64,000 nucleotides of DNA from JAJXWB01 sp037044955 (lineage in GTDB: Bacteria > Pseudomonadota > Alphaproteobacteria > Rhizobiales > Beijerinckiaceae): NCBI GenBank assembly GCA_037044955.1, contig JBAOHX010000004.1, positions 434,001-498,000 on the forward strand, read 5' to 3'. Position 1 is the first letter of the stretch; every line of letters starts with the position of its first letter. The notes beneath the pieces were generated by a model. That model was not told the origin of the DNA. It did no database searches and saw only the letters and a list, made by a program, of their open reading frames with translations. Shown piece after piece: positions 9,227-20,009 of this stretch. The translations under genes and the position numbers were made by a program.

Positions 9227-12200
9227 TCACGCCGCCTTCTTCTGCGCCAACGCCACCAGCGTGCGCAGGATTCTCCGCGCGCCTTCAAGGCGTTCGTGCG
9301 TCTCGTCGAAATCGCCCGAGAACACGATCTTCATGTCGGGGCGCACTTTCGCGCGCGACCCCTGTTCCGCGACGAAACGCACGAGGCCGGCCGGATTGGC
9401 GAAGGAATTGTCGCGGAAGGCGACGATGACGCCCTTGGGGCCTGCTTCCACCTTCTCCACATGCGCCTGGCGCGCCAGCGCCTTGATCGCCACGATTTCC
9501 ATGAGCTGTTCGACTTCGGGCGGCAGCGGCCCGAAGCGGTCGATCATCTCGGCGGCGAAGGATTCGATCTCCGCTTCGTCGACGATGCCTGAAAGGCGGC
9601 GATAGAGCTGCAACCGCAATTGCAGGTCCTCGACATAGCTTTCCGGAATGGTGACCGGCGCGCCGACCGTGATCGTCGGCGACCACAATTCCTCGGCCGG
9701 CTCTTCATCGCCCGCCTTCAACGCCTCGATCGCGTCCGTCAGCATCTGCTGATAGAGCTCGTAGCCGACTTCCTTGATATGGCCGGACTGCTCGTCGCCC
9801 AGGAGATTGCCGGCGCCGCGGATGTCGAGATCGTGGCTGGCGAGCTGGAAGCCCGCGCCGAGCGTGTCGAGCGATTGCAGCACCTTCAGCCGCTTTTCGG
9901 CCTGCGGCGTCATCTGGCGCTTGGCCGGCACGGTGAACAAGGCGTAGGCGCGCGTCTTGGAGCGGCCGACGCGTCCGCGCAACTGATAGAGCTGGCCGAG
10001 ACCGAACATGTCGGCGCGATGCACGATCATCGTGTTGGCGGTGGGGATATCGAGGCCGGATTCCACGATCGCCGTCGAGACGAGAATGTCGTACTTGCCG
10101 TCGTAGAAGGCGCTCATCTTCTCTTCGAGTTCCGTCGCGCTCATCTGCCCATGCGCGATGGTGAACTTCGCTTCGGGAATGTTTTGACGCAGGAACGCCG
10201 CAGCCTCGTCCAGGTCCTCGATGCGCGGGCAGACGTAGAAGCTCTGCCCGCCGCGATAGCGCTCGCGCAACAGCGCTTCGCGCACGATGAGTTCGTCGAA
10301 CGGCGTGATGAACGTGCGCACGGCGAGGCGGTCGACCGGCGGCGTCGCGATGATCGAGAGTTCGCGCACGCCGGTCAACGCCAGCTGCAGCGTGCGCGGA
10401 ATGGGCGTGGCCGACAGCGTCAGCACGTGCACTTCCGAACGCAGTTCCTTCAGCCGCTCCTTGTGGCCGACGCCGAAGTGCTGCTCCTCGTCGATCACCA
10501 CCAACCCGAGATCCTTGAAGCTCACGGTCTTGCCGAGCACGGCGTGCGTGCCGACGACAATGTCGACTTCGCCCGCGGCCGCGCCGGTCTTGGCCGCCTT
10601 GAGGTCGGCGGACCCGACCATGCGCGACATCTGCGCGACCTTCACCGGCAGGCCGGCGAAACGCTGCGAGAATGTCTTGAAATGCTGGCGCGCGAGCAGC
10701 GTCGTCGGCACGACGACGGCGACCTGCTTGCCGTTCAGCACGGCCGCGAACGCGGCGCGCAGCGCGACCTCCGTCTTGCCGAAGCCGACGTCGCCGCAGA
10801 TCAGGCGATCCATCGGCCGGCCCGCCGCCATGTCGTCCAGCGTCGCCTCGATCGCCGCGTCCTGGTCCTCCGTCTCGTCGTAGGGGAAGCGCGCGCAAAA
10901 TTCGTCGTAGAGCCCGGCAGGCGGCGCCATGACCGGCGCCTTGCGCAACATGCGTTGGGCGGCGAGCTTGATGAGGCCGTGCGCGATCTCGCGGATGCGC
11001 TTCTTCATCCGCGCCTTGCGCGTCTGCCAGCCGACGCCGCCGAGCCGGTCGAGTTGCGCCTCCTCGTCTTCCGAGCCGTAGCGCGACAGCAGTTCGAGAT
11101 TTTCGACCGGCAGATAGAGCTTGTCGCCGCCGGCGTAATGCAGTTCGAGGCAATCGTGCGGTACGCCGATCGCCTGGATTTGCGTGAGGCCGACGAAGCG
11201 ACCGATGCCGTGGTCGACATGCACGACGAGGTCGCCCGCTGTCAGCGCGCCGACCTCGTGCAACACGTTCTCGCGCTTCTGGCGCTTGCGCGAACGCACC
11301 AGCCGGTCGCCGAGTATGTCCTGCTCGCCGATGACGGCGAGGTCGCCGGCGACGAAACCCTGTTCGAGCCCGATGACGGCGAGCGCGACGCCCTTCAGGC
11401 CGATCGTCTGCGCCAGCGAGGAGACGGGCTCGATCTTCTTCAGGCCGTGTTCTTGCAGCACGTGGCCGAGGCGTTCGCGCGAACCGTCCGACCAGCCCGC
11501 CAGGATCACGCGCTTGCCGCTGTCGCGCAAGGTTTCGATGTGCTTCACCGCCGCCTCGAACACGTTGGCGTTTTCGTCCGCGCGTTCGGGCGCAAACGAG
11601 CGGCCAATGCCGGCGCCGAGATCGACGCTGACGCCATGCGGCGAATCCGGGACGGCGAAGGGCGACATGCGCGCGAGCGGCGCGGCGTCGAGACGCGCGC
11701 GAAACTCGTCGGGCTTCAGGTACAGCGCCTCGGGTTTCAGCGGCTTGTAGTTCGCGCCCGCGTGGTCGGCGTCGTAGGCATCCTTGCGCGCGTCGTAATA
11801 GTCCTGCGCCTGCGCGAGCCGTTCGGCGGCGGCGTCCTCGGCCAGCGGGTCGAGCACGATGGGCGCGCCGGCGACATAGTCGAACAGCGTGTCCATGTTT
11901 TCGTGGAACAGCGGCAGCCAATGCTCCATGCCGGGATGGCGGCGTCCCTCGCTGACGGCTTCATAGAGCGTGTCGCCGCGCGTCTCCGCGCCGAACAGCG
12001 CGACATAGGCCTGGCGGAAGCGGCGCATCGTGTCGGTGGTGAGCTGCACCTCGCTCATCGGCACGAGATCGAGCGAGCGCAACTGCCCGGTCGAGCGCTG
12101 CGTCTCCGGATCGAACGGCCTTATCGTCTCCAGCGTGTCGCCGAAGAAGTCGAGACGGATCGGCGCGGGCATTCCCGGCGCGAACAGATCGACGATGCCG

Positions 12201-12739
12201 CCGCGCATGGCGTATTCGCCGGTCTCGCGCACCGTGCCCGAGCGCAGGAAGCCGTTGATCTCGAGCCAGCGCGCGAGATCGTCGGTCTTCACCATATTGC
12301 CCGGCGCGGCCGAGAACGTGTCGGTGGCGATCGTCGCCAGCGGCGCGACGCGCTGCACGAGCGCGTTGACGGTGGTGCAGAGAATGCGCGGCCGCTCTTG
12401 CGACCCGCCGGAGCGCGCCAGCCGCGACAGCGCCGTCATGCGGCGCGCAGTGATGCCGGCGTTCGGCGAGACGCGGTCGTAGGGCTGGCAGTCCCAGGAG
12501 GGGAAATCGAGGATTTCGATTTCCGGCGCCGCAAAGGCGAAGGCCTCCTGGAAGGCGCGCGAGCGCTGGCCGTCGCGCGCCACATGCACGAGCGCCACCG
12601 CGCGGCCCTCGGACTTGCCGGCGAGCGCGCGCGCGAGATCGGCGGCGACGAAGGCGTCGAAGCCGTCGGGCGTGCGCGAAAGAAGGACTTTGCCGCCGCG
12701 TTCCAGTTCCCGCAGCGCGCGTTGGAGATCGTTGGCCAT
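9227..12739 (-). CDS. mfd: Transcription-repair coupling factor Mfd
   Basis: 1170-residue DNA translocase that releases RNA polymerase stalled at lesions and recruits UvrA. In order it shows a UvrB-like N-terminal module, the RNA-polymerase-interacting domain (VDHGIGRFVGL...GVPHDCLELHYAGGDKLYLPVEN), a superfamily 2 helicase core with Walker A GDVGFGKTEVA and DEEQ box VVIDEEQHFGV, SATPIPRTLQ, RGRVGRS, and the C-terminal TRCF domain. Length is normal for the family. It is followed on the same strand by nothing close; the sdhE gene lies 12 bases upstream of its start and could share its transcript, an arrangement also seen in other alphaproteobacteria. An open frame of over 1000 codons on the opposite strand is a mirror artefact. 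Confidence 0.98.
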   Translation of the reverse strand: MANDLQRALRELERGGKVLLSRTPDGFDAFVAADLARALAGKSEGRAVALVHVARDGQRSRAFQEAFAFAAPEIEILDFPSWDCQPYDRVSPNAGITARRMTALSRLARSGGSQERPRILCTTVNALVQRVAPLATIATDTFSAAPGNMVKTDDLARWLEINGFLRSGTVRETGEYAMRGGIVDLFAPGMPAPIRLDFFGDTLETIRPFDPETQRSTGQLRSLDLVPMSEVQLTTDTMRRFRQAYVALFGAETRGDTLYEAVSEGRRHPGMEHWLPLFHENMDTLFDYVAGAPIVLDPLAEDAAAERLAQAQDYYDARKDAYDADHAGANYKPLKPEALYLKPDEFRARLDAAPLARMSPFAVPDSPHGVSVDLGAGIGRSFAPERADENANVFEAAVKHIETLRDSGKRVILAGWSDGSRERLGHVLQEHGLKKIEPVSSLAQTIGLKGVALAVIGLEQGFVAGDLAVIGEQDILGDRLVRSRKRQKRENVLHEVGALTAGDLVVHVDHGIGRFVGLTQIQAIGVPHDCLELHYAGGDKLYLPVENLELLSRYGSEDEEAQLDRLGGVGWQTRKARMKKRIREIAHGLIKLAAQRMLRKAPVMAPPAGLYDEFCARFPYDETEDQDAAIEATLDDMAAGRPMDRLICGDVGFGKTEVALRAAFAAVLNGKQVAVVVPTTLLARQHFKTFSQRFAGLPVKVAQMSRMVGSADLKAAKTGAAAGEVDIVVGTHAVLGKTVSFKDLGLVVIDEEQHFGVGHKERLKELRSEVHVLTLSATPIPRTLQLALTGVRELSIIATPPVDRLAVRTFITPFDELIVREALLRERYRGGQSFYVCPRIEDLDEAAAFLRQNIPEAKFTIAHGQMSATELEEKMSAFYDGKYDILVSTAIVESGLDIPTANTMIVHRADMFGLGQLYQLRGRVGRSKTRAYALFTVPAKRQMTPQAEKRLKVLQSLDTLGAGFQLASHDLDIRGAGNLLGDEQSGHIKEVGYELYQQMLTDAIEALKAGDEEPAEELWSPTITVGAPVTIPESYVEDLQLRLQLYRRLSGIVDEAEIESFAAEMIDRFGPLPPEVEQLMEIVAIKALARQAHVEKVEAGPKGVIVAFRDNSFANPAGLVRFVAEQGSRAKVRPDMKIVFSGDFDETHERLEGARRILRTLVALAQKKAA

Positions 12740-12751
12740 TTCAGTTCGACG

Positions 12752-13033
12752 CTAGACGTTCACCGGCCCGGAATGGCTGTGAAACTGCTTGATCTGCCGC
12801 AGCAGCGGCGTGTCGTAGCCGGCTTCCGGCGGCTGCGTGCCGCACAACCATGAGAACGCCTTCTGGTCTTCAACGTCCAGCAGGCGTTCGAGGTCCGCGA
12901 TATCCTTTTCGCTCAATCCCGCCAGCCGCGCGTCGACGAAATTGCCGATCAGAATGTCCATTTCCCGCATGCCGCGGCGCCAGGCGCGAATCTTGATGGC
13001 GCGGCGGCGGGTGTCGAGATCGTCGGCGGTCAT
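12752..13033 (-). CDS. sdhE: FAD assembly factor SdhE (succinate dehydrogenase flavinylation)
   Basis: 93-residue soluble protein of the SdhE/CptB/Sdh5 family, which promotes covalent FAD attachment to the SdhA flavoprotein of succinate dehydrogenase. The diagnostic RGMREMD (RGxxE motif) lies near residue 20, and FSWLCGTQPPE matches the conserved C-terminal helix region. The ATG at 13033 gives the family's usual start. It lies 12 bases upstream of mfd on the same strand; divergent recG begins 150 bases away, with a folded repeat between them. Confidence 0.9.
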   Translation of the reverse strand: MTADDLDTRRRAIKIRAWRRGMREMDILIGNFVDARLAGLSEKDIADLERLLDVEDQKAFSWLCGTQPPEAGYDTPLLRQIKQFHSHSGPVNV

Positions 13034-13096
13034 GGAAGGCTCCGGAGCGGCGCGGCGGGCGGCTGAGGGCGGCTATATAGCGGCGGAGGCCCCGGA

Positions 13097-13176
13097 TGTC
13101 ATTCCGGATGTCTGGGGAGCGGACGATCCGGAATCCAGAACGCTTTTGCGGGATACCCGCTTTCGCGGGTATGACA
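13097..13176 (-). repeat. TGTCAT...TGACA repeat, copy 2 (inverted)
   Basis: 80-bp unit read on the minus strand as TGTCATACCCGCGAAAGCGG and onward, ending GGAATGACA. The first stem is ATACCCGC/GCGGGTAT. It lies in the divergent gap between sdhE and recG, so it is part of, or just downstream of, the recG promoter region. Confidence 0.8.
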
Positions 13177-13183
13177 GGGGACG

Positions 13184-15279
13184 ATGCGTCCCTCGCTGCT
13201 CGACCCGCTTTTTTCCGGCCTCGCCGCCCTGCCGGGCGTCGGGCCGAAGACCGCGAAACTGTTCGACCGCCTGTTGGGCCAGGACGAGGCGCGCGTTCTC
13301 GACCTGCTGTTTCACCTGCCGACCGGCGTCGTCGACAACCGGCTCAGCGCGTCGATCCGCGACGCGCCGCTCGAGTCGCATGTCGTCATCGCCGCGCGCG
13401 TCGCCGAGCACCGCATCCCCCGCAAATATTCCAACGCGCCGCTCAGCGTGCTGGTCGAGGACGACAATGGCGACGACGTCGTGCTCGTCTTCTTCCGCAA
13501 CAATTTCGACTGGGTGCTGCGCGCGCTGCCGGTCGGCGAAATCCGCTGGTTCTCCGGCGATCTGAAATTGTGGAACGGCTATCGCCAGATCGTTCACCCT
13601 CGCGTGCTCGACGCCGCCGCGCTGAAGGCGCTGAAGGAGCATGAGCCGGTCTATGGCCTGACCGAGGGCCTGCATCAGCGCAACGTGCAGAAGGCGCTCG
13701 ACGCCGCGCTGGCCAAATTGCCCGACATGCCGGAATGGCTCGACGCCGCCGTCCTGCGGCGCGAGCAATGGCCGGCTTTCGCGCCGGCGATGCGCGCGCT
13801 GCACGCGCCGCAGACCATCATGGACCTGTCGCCGGACACGCTCGCGCGAAAACGGCTCGCCTATGACGAATTGCTGTCGCAGCAGCTCGCGCTGCGTCTC
13901 GTGCGCGCGAAGATGCGGCGATTGCGCGGGCGCGGCGACTGTCGGCGACGGTCGCATTTCCCGCGCCATCGAAGGCGCTCTGCCCTATTCGCTCACCAAT
14001 GCGCAACGCGCCGCGCTCGCCGACATCCGCGGCGACATGGCGAGCGACAAGCGCATGTTGCGCCTGCTGCAGGGCGACGTCGGCTCCGGCAAGACCATCG
14101 TCGCGCTGCTTGCGATGGCGACATGCGTCGAGGCGGGACGTCAGGCCGCGCTGATGGCGCCCACGGAAATCCTCGCGCGCCAGCATTTCGAACGCATCGA
14201 GCCGATGGCGCGCGCCGCCGGAATGCGCGCGGCGCTGCTCACCGGGCGCGACAAGGCCGCCGAGCGGCGCGCGACGCTGGAAGGTCTGGCGAGCGGGGCG
14301 CTCGACATCGTCGTCGGCACGCATGCGCTGGTGCAGGACAATGTCGCCTTCCGCGATCTCGCCTTGGCCGTCGTCGACGAGCAGCATCGTTTCGGCGTGC
14401 ACCAGCGGCTTGCGCTCGGCGAGAAGGGCGAGGCGGCGGACGTGCTCGTCATGACCGCGACGCCGATCCCGCGCACGCTCGTTCTCACCTATTTCGGCGA
14501 CATGGACGTCTCCAACCTCACCGAGAAGCCGGCGGGCCGGCAGGCGATCGACACGCGCGCGGTCCCGCTGGAGCGCATCGACGACGTGATCGCCGGCATC
14601 GGGCGCGCTGTTGCGGCCGGGCGCGCGCGCCTACTGGGTGTGCCCGCTCGTGGCGGAGAACGAGGAACTCGAAGTCGCCGCCGCGCAGGAACGGTTCGAG
14701 GACCTGAAGAAGCATTTCGGCGCGCGCGTCGGCCTCGTGCACGGGCAGATGAAGGGCAAGGACAAGGACGCCGCCATGCTCGCCTTCCAGCGCGGCGAGA
14801 CGCAGGTGCTGGTGGCGACGACCGTCATCGAGGTCGGCGTCGACGTGCCGGAAGCCACGATCATCGTCGTCGAACACGCCGAACGCTTCGGTCTCGCGCA
14901 ATTGCATCAATTGCGCGGCCGCGTCGGGCGCGGCTCGCAGAAATCCTCGTGCATCCTGCTCTACAAGGGGCCGCTCGGCGAAACCGCGAAATCGCGGCTG
15001 GCGATCCTGCGCGAGAGCGACGACGGCTTTCGCTTGGCGGAAGAGGACCTGCGCCTGCGCGGCGAGGGCGAGATTCTCGGCACGCGGCAATCGGGCCTGC
15101 CGGGCTTCAAACTCGCCGACCTCTCGGCGCACGGCGTTCTGCTCAAGCTCGCGCGCGAAGATGCGGAAGCGATACTCGAAAAGGACGAAACGCTGACGAG
15201 CGAGCGGGGCAGGGCGCTGCGCCTGCTGCTCTACATTTTCGGGCGCGACGAGGCGGTGCGGTTGCTCAGGGCTGGGTAG
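13184..15279 (+). CDS. recG: ATP-dependent DNA helicase RecG (two probable indels)
   Basis: Branch-migrating helicase that reverses stalled forks. The N-terminal wedge region (MRPSLLDPLFSGLAALPGVG) is followed by the helicase core with GDVGSGKTIVAL, VVDEQHRFGV (DEQH box), TATPIPRTL, ATTVIEVGVDVPEA and RGRVGRG. The gene is split over three frames. Removing one G from GGG 13928-13930 and one G from GGG 14619-14621 restores 697 residues, the family's usual length. Both breaks are the same kind of homopolymer insertion seen elsewhere in this window. The 3' end overlaps the convergent flippase-like gene by 14 bases. Confidence 0.93.
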
Positions 15280-16562
15280 CGGCGTTCATGCCGCCTTCGC
15301 TCGCATAGCGCCCGGGCGTGCGAAAAACGCACCAGACGTTGAAGGCGAGATAGATGGCGTAGGTGACGGCGTAGCAGGCGCCGGCGACGACCAGCGATTT
15401 CGCGCCGGTCGCGGTCAGCAGCGCCGCGAACAGCGGCAGCGACAGCCATTCGCCGATGGCGACAGCATTCACGCGCTCCGTCGCGAACAGTCCATGCAGC
15501 GGAACCCAGCAGGCGAGCCGCAGCGCGTCGCCGAGCAGGAACAGCCCGCTCGCCAGCGCCGGCATCAGGAATTTCTCGGAATAGAGCAGGGGCATGACGA
15601 CGCCCTGGCCCGCCCACAGGAGCCCGATCGACAAGGCGCCGGGAATCCACAGCGTGCGCCATGTGCGCGTCAGTTCGTGCAGGAAGGCGGTCCGCCCGAC
15701 GGCGGCCGCCATGCGCGGCAGGAAGACGAGCGGGATCAGCCCGCCCGCAAGCCCCGTCACCCATTCGCTCGCCCGCCACAAAGCCTGCAATTGCGCCGCC
15801 TCGTCCCACGACAGGCCGTGCGCGAGTTCGGCGCGGCTCCACATCACCGAGAAGGGGCTGAGAATGCCGATGGAGAGGCCGGCCGGGATGTAGCGCTTCA
15901 GCGCGGATTCGCGCCACGACGGCAGCGCCTCGCGCTTGCGCCAGACCTCGCGGATAACAGGCGCGCACAGCCAGAGCGTCAGCGCCGTCAAAATCGCGAG
16001 CTGCGCGGCGAGCAGCAAGCTGCATGTCGACCGGGCCGAACAGGCCCGAAGCGGCAAGCGCCAGCGGCGCCCAGCCGATCAGGTTGACCGCGATCATCTT
16101 GCCGCGCTCGAGCCGCCCCTGCCACAGCGCGCTGAACATGCCGGGCGCGGTGAACATCAGGCCGCCGGCGATGGCCAGCGCGCCCGTGAGGCCGGCCGGC
16201 GCGATCTCGCGGCCGAGCAGCGCGTTGAGCGCGGGCGCGAGCACGGCGAGCGCGACGGCGGCGACGCCTGCGATCATCAGGCCCCAGACGAGCGCGTCGC
16301 GCATCAGCCTGACCTCGTCATGCTCGCGCCGCGCGGCGAACACGGTGAGGCCCGCGCCCACGCCCGCCAGCGCCACGGCGGCGGTGAGGTCGAACAGCGA
16401 TTGCGCCTGCGCCCAATGGGCGACCAGCGCCATGTCCGGCGAAAGGGCGAGCAGCTTGTCGAAGATCGCGCGCGTGACGAGCGAGATCAGGATCAGCGCG
16501 AGCGGTCCAACGAATGCCATCGGGAAGGGGGCCAAAGACAGGGATGCGCGATCCTGGCGCAT
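15266..16562 (-). CDS. Polysaccharide flippase-like multipass membrane protein (one probable indel)
   Basis: About twelve to fourteen hydrophobic helices over 431 residues once the frame is repaired. Size and helix pattern, with GLSIGILSPFSVMWSRAELA in the middle, resemble MATE/MOP-superfamily lipid-linked oligosaccharide flippases (Wzx/RfbX-like). No diagnostic short motif proves the substrate. The frame breaks near 16018-16026; deleting one base gives FGPVDM-SLLLAAQLAIL. The ATG at 16562 is preferred over a TTG one codon earlier. No glycosyltransferase genes adjoin, so the assignment is by fold only. Confidence 0.55.
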
Positions 16563-16595
16563 CAAGGTCGATATTCGGTTACCGGCGCGGCGCGC

Positions 16596-17961
16596 TCACG
16601 TCACCTCGAACCAGCCGGCGAGCCCGGCCGCCTCCTGATCGGCGACATCCGAGCGCAGCGCCCACTTGCCCGGCGTATCCGCCAGAAAGGCGACGCGCTT
16701 GGTCGCGCCCTTGGCGACGATCACCGAATTGCGCCAGTAGGGCTCCCAGCCGTCGTCGAGATCGTGCAGCAATCGCATGCAATGGCCGTGCACATGCATG
16801 GACACGGCGACGTCCGACCTGTTGGCGAAGCCGACCGAAACCGGCGTGCCGCGCTTGACCGTGAACAGCGGCTTGCCGGCGTAGGATTGCGGCTGGCCGT
16901 TGAAGGTCCAGGCGCCGCCGGCGGCCTTCGGCGGTTCGAGCGCGAAGTCGAGCTTGCGCGCCTCGCCGAGCCGGATTTCCGGCGGCAGGCGCGGGTTGGG
17001 CGGCAGGGCCGCGAAGGCCGGCCGCGCCTTCGCCAGCTCTCCCTTGGCCTTCAGCGCGAACACCGGCAGGCGCGGCTTGTCCTGCCCGTTCCACAAACCG
17101 AGCATCAGGTCCGGCGTCTCGAACCTGGACAGATCGTGGATGAACTCGAACCGCGCGCCCGGCGCGATCGGCGCGGTGTTGCGCACGAGCTGGAACGGGT
17201 CGACCGCCTGCCCGTCGATGGCGACGCAATGCGGCGCGCCGCCCTCGAAGATGGCGACGGCGATGCGCGAGACACAGGCGTTGACGAGCCGGATGCGCAC
17301 GCGCCCGCCGGGCGGCGCGGTCTCGACCAGCGGGCGCGAGCGCGCCATTGACGGAGAGCAGCGGCCCGACGCGGCCGCCGCCCGGCTCGCCGAAGGGCAG
17401 GGACAGCGCGCCCTTGCCGTCGAGCTTCCAGTCCTGCAGCACGATCAGGAGGTCGCGGTCGACCTCCGGCGGCTCGGGCTCGTCGACGATCAGCACGCCG
17501 CAGAGCCCGCGCGAAATCTGCTCGACATTGTGGGGCTGGATCGCGGGCTTGTAGAGGAGCGTTCCGGCCGCGTTCGCCTTGAAGCGGTAGTCGAAGGACT
17601 GGCCGGGCGCGACCGGCTTCTGCGTCAGGCCCGCCACGCCGTCGTTGGCATTGTCGCCGATCAGCCCCTGCCAGTGCAGGCTCGTCGGCTGGTCGAGCCT
17701 GTTGACCAGCCGCACGCGGACCTCTTCGCCTTGCTTCACGCGCAGGACCGGTCCGGGGACGGCGCCGTCGTAGCCGAAGCCCTGCGTCTCGCCATCGGCA
17801 GAGATTTTCAGCCCGGATTTTCGCGCTTCGAGCACGCGAAATTCATCGGTGGATTGCGCGCGAACCGGCAGGGCGACGATGGTGGCGGCCATGCCGCCAA
17901 GCGCAACGCGCCGGGAGATCGTCAAGCCCGGGCATGACGGAGGGGAGGCGACGAAACTCAC
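16596..17961 (-). CDS. Tat-exported multicopper-oxidase-fold protein lacking copper ligands (SufI/FtsP-like; one probable indel)
   Basis: Repaired length is 454 residues. The N-terminus has a twin-arginine pattern (TISRRVALGGMAATIVALPVRAQ) and the rest follows the three-cupredoxin plan of multicopper oxidases (SLHWQGL, GLCGVLIVDEPE, VSMHVHGHCMRLL). The usual ligand motifs are mostly gone: HWQ replaces HWH, LLYKPAIQPH replaces the YHxH segment, and the C-terminal HCHxxxH block is replaced by LRSDVADQEAAGL before WFEV. A copper enzyme is therefore unlikely, and a structural role like SufI/FtsP in cell division is the nearest known analogue. The break near 17340 is fixed by deleting one base. 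The GTG start at 17961 overlaps the stop of the M3 peptidase gene (GTGA), so translation is coupled. Confidence 0.7.
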
Positions 17962-20009
17962 GCGAAGCCCTGCGCCTTCAGGAGCGCCTGCGTATCGGGA
18001 TCGCGCCCGCGAAAAGCGCGGTAGGCCTCTTCCGGCGGCGCGCTGTTGCCGGCGGCGTAGACATGGTCCTTCAGCCTGCGCGCGGTTTCCGGATCGAAGA
18101 CGTCGCCGGCCTCCTCGAAGGCGGCGAACCCGTCGGTGTCGAGCACCGCCGACCACAGGTACGAGTAGTAACCGGAAGCATAGCCCGAGCCCGAGAACAC
18201 ATGCCCGAAATGCGGCGTGCGGTGCCGCATGACGATTTCCCTGGGCATGCCGATCCGCTCGAGCTGCGCGCGCTCGAAGCCGACAATGTCGAAATCTTCG
18301 CGCGGCGACATCAGGTGCAGGTCGAGATCGACGATGGCCGAGGAGCAGAACTCGACCTTTTCCCAGCCGACGTTGAATTTCTGCGATGCGCGGATGCGCG
18401 CGACGAGATCGTCGGGGATCGCCGCGCCGGTCTCGGCGTGACGGGCGAAACGCGCGAGCACCTCCGGCCGCAAGAGCCAGTGCTCGTAGAGCTGCGAGGG
18501 AAATTCCACGAAATCGCGCGCCACATTCGTGCCGGCGACCGAGGGATAGGTCGTCTGCGTCAACATGCCGTGCAGGGCGTGGCCGAATTCGTGAAACAGG
18601 GTTTTCGCGTCGGTGAGGCTGATGAGCGTCTTCTGCCCCTCCGCGCCCTTGGCGCAATTCAGCACGTTGACGACGATCGGACGCACGTCCTTGCCGTCGA
18701 GCTTCGATTGCGAGCGGAAGCCGGACATCCACGCGCCGCCGCGCTTCGTCGGGCGGGCGAAATAATCGCCGATGAACAGCGCGACATGCTTGCCCTGTTC
18801 GTCCGTCACGTCGAAGGCGCGCGCTTCCTTGTTGTAGAGCGCGAGGTCGCGTCGCTCCGTGAAGGTCAGTCCGAACAGGCGATGCGCGACATCGAAGGCC
18901 GCGCCGATGACGGCTTCCAGTTCGAGGTAGGGACGGATCTCGTTCTCGTCGATGTCGTGCTGCGCCTTGCGCAGCTTCTCGGCGTAATAGCGCCAGTCGT
19001 GCGCGGCGATCTCGAAATTGCCGCCCTCGGCCGCGACCAGCTTCTGCAGCTCGTCGCGGTCGCGCGCGACGGCGGCCTTGGCCGGCGTCCAGACCTTGTC
19101 GAGCAGTTCGCGCACGTTCTCCGGCGTCTTGGCCATCTGGTCGCTGAGCTTGAAATGCGCGTAGGAGGGATAGCCGAGCAGGCGCGCGCTCTCGTCGCGC
19201 AGGCGCAGCGTTTCGGCGGCGATCGGGCGATTGTCGGTCGGCCCGTCGTTCTCGCCGCGCCTGATCCAGGCGGCGAAAGCCTTTTCGCGCAGATCGCGGC
19301 GGGCGGAATAGGTGAGGAACGGCTCGACGCTGGAGCGCGCCAGCGTGATGGCGAATTTGCCCGGATGGCCGCGGTCGGCGGCGGCGCGCGCGGCCGCGTC
19401 GCGGAGCGATTGCGGCAGGCCGTCGAGATCGCTCTCCTCCAGCAGCATCGTCCAGTCGGCCTCGTCCTTCAGGATATTCTGGGCGAATTGCGCGCCGAGC
19501 GTCGCCAGGCGGCTCGCGATTTCGGCGAAACGCTTCTTCTGCTCCGGCGGCAGCAGGACGCCCGAGCGCACGAAGCTGTCGTAGGTGAGTTCGAGCAGGC
19601 GCTTCTGCTCCGGCGTCAGCGGCAGGCTATCGCGTTCTTTCCAGACCGCCTCCACGCGACGGAACAGCGGCTCGTTCAGCCCGATCGCCGAATAATGATC
19701 CGCGAGCTTTGGCGCCAATTCCCGCTCGATCGCCTGCAATTCGCCAGTCGATTCGGTCCCGGTCAGGTTCCAGAACACGCCGCCCACGCGGTTCATGGCC
19801 GCGCCGGCGCGCTCCAGCGCGGCGACCGTATTGTCGAAGGTCGGCGGGTTCGGGTCGCAGACTATGGCCGCGATTTCCGCCTTGTGGTCGGCCATGGCGC
19901 GCTCGTAGGCCGGCTTGATGTCCGCCGTTTCGATGCGCTCGAACGGCGGCAGTTCGAACGGCCCGGTCCAGGGCTCGAAAAACGGGTTCTGGCGTGCGGG
20001 AGCGGTCAT
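17958..20009 (-). CDS. M3 family metallopeptidase (oligopeptidase A / Dcp type)
   Basis: Cytoplasmic zinc oligopeptidase of 683 residues that would degrade short peptides. The zinc site LFHEFGHALHG (HExxH) lies about 455 residues in, with the later conserved region HFGHVFSGSGYASGYYSYLW typical of M3A enzymes. The start MTAPARQNPFFEPW at 20009 is preferred because the 33 residues upstream are unlike the family. The gene precedes, and is translationally coupled to, the multicopper-oxidase-fold gene. Oligopeptidase A and peptidyl-dipeptidase Dcp are hard to tell apart by eye, so no symbol is given. Confidence 0.92.
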   Translation of the reverse strand: MTAPARQNPFFEPWTGPFELPPFERIETADIKPAYERAMADHKAEIAAIVCDPNPPTFDNTVAALERAGAAMNRVGGVFWNLTGTESTGELQAIERELAPKLADHYSAIGLNEPLFRRVEAVWKERDSLPLTPEQKRLLELTYDSFVRSGVLLPPEQKKRFAEIASRLATLGAQFAQNILKDEADWTMLLEESDLDGLPQSLRDAAARAAADRGHPGKFAITLARSSVEPFLTYSARRDLREKAFAAWIRRGENDGPTDNRPIAAETLRLRDESARLLGYPSYAHFKLSDQMAKTPENVRELLDKVWTPAKAAVARDRDELQKLVAAEGGNFEIAAHDWRYYAEKLRKAQHDIDENEIRPYLELEAVIGAAFDVAHRLFGLTFTERRDLALYNKEARAFDVTDEQGKHVALFIGDYFARPTKRGGAWMSGFRSQSKLDGKDVRPIVVNVLNCAKGAEGQKTLISLTDAKTLFHEFGHALHGMLTQTTYPSVAGTNVARDFVEFPSQLYEHWLLRPEVLARFARHAETGAAIPDDLVARIRASQKFNVGWEKVEFCSSAIVDLDLHLMSPREDFDIVGFERAQLERIGMPREIVMRHRTPHFGHVFSGSGYASGYYSYLWSAVLDTDGFAAFEEAGDVFDPETARRLKDHVYAAGNSAPPEEAYRAFRGRDPDTQALLKAQGFA

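Noticed and set aside
9620..12853. Open frame of 1077 codons on the plus strand opposite mfd
   Set aside because: It is the mirror frame of a GC-rich gene whose codons avoid A/T at third positions. Its translation is rich in Arg, Ala, His and Asp with no domain order, while mfd on the other strand is unmistakable.
13920..14625. Programmed frameshifting in recG
   Set aside because: There are two breaks of the same insertion type, no slippery heptamer with a downstream pseudoknot, and identical errors in unrelated genes nearby; sequence error explains it better.
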